Shown: positions 60,101 through 64,000 of the stretch, piece after piece
Layout of the letters: every line of letters begins with the position of its first letter
Position numbering within the stretch: position 1 is the stretch's first letter
Assembly (NCBI GenBank): GCA_947311845.1
Contig: CAMZMU010000115.1
Coordinates: 30,527,401-30,591,400, forward strand
Length of the DNA: 64,000 bases
From: Poa pratensis
Taxonomy: Eukaryota; Streptophyta; Magnoliopsida; Poales; Poaceae
Direction: 5' to 3'
The notes under the pieces: generated by a model
What the model was told of the DNA's origin: nothing
The model's database searches: none
The model's input: only the letters and a program-made list of their open reading frames with translations
Made by a program: the position numbers and the translations under genes

Positions 60101-63100
60101 TATGCTTACAATGTGTTTGCTCATTTTGCAGGAACAGCATGCTATAAAAACATGTTCCAGGCATCTAGTAACATGGCTGATGGTTGCAAATATTTCTGTT
60201 ATAGAGATGTGCTTTGGGGCTTCTAAACTAGGACAGCAAATGCCTCTCTTTAAAATAGAAGATGGGATTATAAAACAGGAGCTATGATAGTCATACCCTG
60301 TTATTGGCACAACGACTTCCTTAAGAGTTTTCTCGCTTGTAACATCAATTAATTCTCCCAGACCTTCTGCTGCCTGCTCTTTTGTCTCGGCGGACCCACT
60401 AATTAAACCCTGGAGTTCAATAGAAGATCTGGTATAAAATATGCTGAAGTCTGAAATTTTAGAAGAACAGAAACAGGACTAGTCTGATTTTGTAATGCAC
60501 TTTATGCTTCTCAATCAGGTAGTTCGCCTTGCATACAACTCGACACTTGGTGCAAAAGGATATGACTATAATACAATTAATAGTTCTCTGTAAGTACATA
60601 CCTGCTGAAATATAGGAAGAAAAGGCTGCAGTGCTTTAGGAAGACATAAGCCAGGTACGAGAACAGGCAAACCCTGAAATTGAATTCAAGTTGTTAGAAT
60701 CTCAGGCAGAACAAATTTAACTATGAAGTGCCTCTGATGTGGCAACATTTTTCCCAATCAAGAAAGCAGGAACTATTGCCAAGTATTCACATCATAAATG
60801 TAAAAGTTCCAAGTAGCACCTTTTTCCTCCTACGTTCTTTATCTCTGGCTGTAGAGACAGCATCACGCACTAATTTTATATGAGTAGGGAGCTGTTCCTT
60901 TGGCACAGAGCTAACAACTCTTGAAAATGCTTCCCAAGCAGCCTGTTGACCATTGTAAGTAAGCCTCAAAAGTAGAGAAACCTAAAACAGAGTGCGGGAT
61001 GGGGAGTGCTCACCGATACAGTTGCCATATCAGTATCGCTCAATAAAGTAATTAGGGTAGACATCATATCAGGAGCCTCATCAGCCAAATACAATTTACT
61101 GTTTTTAAAGAGGAAACCGATAAGAGAGGCTGAACCCCGCCTCATAGATGCCTGGTCAGAAAATAATGCGTTAGAACCTTTAAATTAGCAACAGGTATAA
61201 TATCGCTTCAAGCTCAAAGAGAATTCTCAGTGCACCAACCTGACTGTCATTGACTCCTCTGAGAAGCTCAGGTATTAATGTTTCAACTCCTTCGTCATCA
61301 ATAACCAACACAACAGTTTCAGCAGCCTTTCTGGCTGTGCTTTGTATATCCTATAATTCCCATGAGAAATATTCAATGTCAACAATAACGGAATATACTG
61401 CACATAGCATTTTTACTCATAAGCTGGACAGATTATGAATTATGGTGCAATGTGTTAGATTATGAACAAAATATTCAATGTCAGCAATAACTGAATATAC
61501 TGCACATAGCATTTTTACTCATAAACTGGACAGATTCTTAATTATGGCAAATTATGTTAGATTATGAACCTAAGAGTACACATAATGATCACATGACTAA
61601 TAAATAGGTCAGATCTGAAGTATGTGTTTAGAATGCCTCTCACCTCATCTTCATCATCCATAGCAAGTATCAATGTAGGGAGAATAGTTCCAATATGTGA
61701 ACTCAAACCTGGCCCAGCAACCTCAGCCAGAGCTCCCAGTGCATGTGCATTGAATGAACTACAAGCACAACAAAGGTAATTTGTGAGGAATCGAATCTTG
61801 ATCTAAAATTCTGAATTTAAAAAAATCGGTTCACTCACGAGAGAGGGGGCTGGACCAGTTTGGGCAATATATGGGGCAAAATAGCTGCAGTACGGACGCT
61901 GTCAAATCATTGAAACGTTAGAATACTCTGCAGTTCAAGCAAAAATATTCAATTCAACCAAATTAAGGGTAACTGAAAATAAACCTTAGAATCTGCTTTA
62001 GACCATCAAGTGCTGTTGCAGATGTCTCGTCATCTTCCATGGCCCGTAGCAGTGTGGGGACAATCTCATCAATGGCTTGCAGTCCAGCACTCTAAACAGA
62101 AGGTAACAAAGTCAACAACAAAGCATGCAGTCTAACAAAATCATCCATAATACAAGTATGTGGTTCCGAGTGTTACCTTATATAGAGTACTAAATGCTAA
62201 TCCAGCAGATTCACGAACCTCCTGTGCACTGTTACAAAAGCTTGCTGTTCAGTGATTCTTCAATATAAAAATAGCACAACTATACAGCCAAAAACAAACC
62301 TGTCACACAGAGCAGTTCGGATGGTAGGAATAAGTAAATCCATAAAACTTAAAAGTTGATGCTTTCCAGCACTACCCATAACCTCACTCAAGCCGATGCA
62401 AACACCCTGAAGAACAAAAGGTTAACAGTACATTGATCATTCCAAGAATAGGTATATTCAACATGTAAGGTGTGTCCAAAATATATTAAAAAACCATCAT
62501 ATCCATATATAGCTTCCAAAGAAACTGGTGGGCTGGCAGAATTTGATGGGAATAACAGAATTCAAGAAAATCATATGAAAGATCAATCTCAGAAATTTCG
62601 ACTGGAAAAGAATTAAACAAAACCATATGAATACTTCTGTTCGATCTCTACTAGGAAATAAAGGGATCAACATAAACAACGGTTAAGTCTCTACTAGGAA
62701 ATAAAGGGATCAACATAAACCTCGGTTAAGATTCCACGGAAGTCCTCAATCAAAAAATCTATGTCAAGTTATGGAAGAATATTTAGCTAACAATACTTAC
62801 TTGTCTTTTGCTAGCATCTTGGTCCTTGAGTCCTCGTGACAAAATGGGAATAATAGAGGGCAAAACTCTCTCACCAAGCTTCCTTACAAGCTCACCAAGT
62901 GCTCTCCCGGCAACCTGAACAAACGTCAATACATACTGAGATCAAACTAGAACAGTTCTTTAAAAAGATCAAATCCTACATGAGTTAGATCGAACCTGCC
63001 GCCGTTCCAAGGAAGATGACGCAAGAGATAAAATTAATGTGTCCATAAGTACAGGCATGATCTCCTTCAGAGTCCTTGGAGTATTTGCTACAATTGTCTT

Positions 63101-64000
63101 CCAGACATGTACCGCAGCCTAGCATGGAAAAGAGAAGCTTTAGAAAAAAGGCGCTCTGAAATGCTCAACATTTGCATATTCAAACAACGTGGAACAAAAC
63201 AACTGAAAATTCATGGGTTCCACAGAAGGGTAAAATATAACAAATACCTGGCGAACAGTCAAGCTGACATCAGAACGGACCATATAAATGGCAGCAAGAA
63301 CCTCATCACGTTTCGCCCTTCCAAGAACTTCAACAATTGCACGTCCCTGAGCCTCTGTGCTAGCACCTTCGTCATCGCTTCCACCCTCCAGGATTGCCTT
63401 CCCAGAAGTTCCAGCCACCTATAGATGGTAGCATTACTACATGGTAACACATAATTAGAAAAGGTGAGACGTGAATACACATAAAGGAGGTAGCGACCTT
63501 GAACAAAAGATCTCCCAAAAGTTCAACAGAACTTTGTCGGATACGCCAATTATCATTGAATATCCCATCCTCAATAGCAGGAAGCAACAGAGGTAAAGAC
63601 CTATTTAACATGAAGAAAATGCCATCATACATCAAGAGCACAACTAAAAAGTGAAAACTGAACTCATTTGAATGCGAGGGCTTACGTTATTGCATAGTAC
63701 TCCACAAAGATATGACCCGCAGCAAGTGCAGCCTCACGAACAGACTCATTCTCATCAGCAAGCCCTGAAAAGAGTAAATATTAGAGAGTCAACGTTACAA
63801 GGAGCAGAACCATCAAAGATAGAAGTTCACTATCTTACCATCCAATATAGCAGGAAGAACTGACTGCAGATGATTCTGAAAAATTGCACCCATGGACCTC
63901 GGCAGATACTACAGAAGATACACAAATCAGTAACAAGCTAGAAGATTACGGGTAATATAGTCGCGTGAGAAAAATATGGGAACTGGAAGTAGACTTACGC
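57174..64000 (-). CDS. GCN1: GCN1 (ILITYHIA), C-terminal third, continues beyond the window
   Basis: Twenty-four full exons on the - strand plus 2 bases of another (63999-64000): 63908-63839, 63764-63686, 63600-63498, 63418-63248, 63118-62996, 62914-62801, 62406-62300, 62228-62177, 62091-61985, 61898-61839, 61758-61644, 61350-61240, 61151-61014, 60942-60820, 60673-60602, 60409-60297, 59583-59425, 59351-59255, 59164-58982, 58261-58067, 57980-57813, 57720-57588, 57404-57317, 57213-57174. All have GT...AG introns and stay in phase, about 907 codons to TAA. The protein is a chain of HEAT repeats ([46 protein letters not shown]) and ends in an acidic [10 protein letters not shown] tail. GCN1 binds ribosomes and activates the eIF2-alpha kinase GCN2; in yeast the GCN2-binding segment is in this part. 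The gene looks intact here. Confidence 0.95.
58281..58482 (-). mobile_element. SINE (probably Au type) in a GCN1 intron
   Basis: The insert at 58304-58459 is flanked by a perfect 23-bp duplication (58281-58303 and 58460-58482). On the - strand it ends AAAAGGCTTTGTTGTTGTTG, the (TTG)n tail I associate with the Au SINE family of grasses. A B-box-like GGTTTCGAGATC is near 58390. It lies in the same orientation as GCN1. Confidence 0.85.

Overview
The window is nuclear DNA of a grass, probably a Pooideae (temperate cereal or relative). The genes are plant-type: H2A.X, a DUF569 protein, TMCO1, hyccin, a VPS62/DUF946 protein and GCN1. Coding exons are GC-rich while intergenic DNA is AT-rich. The DNA between genes is packed with grass-type mobile elements: Helitrons, Stowaway, hAT and Mutator MITEs, tRNA-derived SINEs, L1-type LINEs and Ty3/gypsy elements. 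I cannot name the species from sequence alone.

Layout: 1-3.2 kb holds two Helitrons almost end to end. At 3.6 kb is a SINE with a perfect 18-bp target duplication. A complete but deleted gypsy-type LTR element fills 3.9-14.7 kb (LTRs 474/473 bp, TSD CATGG). 14.7-21.8 kb is intergenic DNA with a Mutator-type fold-back MITE, a dead LINE 3' part, a Helitron end and several MITEs. A relic cyclin-T-like first exon lies at 21.9-22.0 kb (- strand). The hyccin gene (22.9-23.9 kb, +) and histone H2A.X (25.3-25.9 kb, -) follow. From 26.1 to 38.4 kb is an L1-like LINE (- strand), split by a second, younger gypsy-type element (28.0-36.1 kb, TSD CAGTA). A nonautonomous hAT element is at 38.95-39.94 kb. 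The DUF569 gene (42.5-45.4 kb, +), TMCO1 (49.3-50.0 kb, +), VPS62/DUF946 gene (54.4-56.3 kb, +) and the last ~907 codons of GCN1 (57.2-64.0 kb, -) complete the window.

The host genes do not form a pathway. Their products act in PI4-kinase complex assembly (hyccin), chromatin and DNA-damage marking (H2A.X), ER calcium release (TMCO1) and GCN2 signalling on ribosomes (GCN1).

The most interesting material is in the two related LTR elements. Both lack most of pol, but with different deletions: one keeps gag-protease, the other keeps integrase. Both keep an antisense, multi-exon gene of the 'putative gypsy-type transposon' family (PF04195-like) with its own conserved upstream box (CACGTGG plus a TATA-like site). 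Both also keep repeated polypurine-tract copies and 3' RNA hairpins whose arms change in a compensatory way. One hairpin-bounded ~80-nt motif just after the pol stop codon is also present at the 3' end of the LINE fragment at 16.5 kb.
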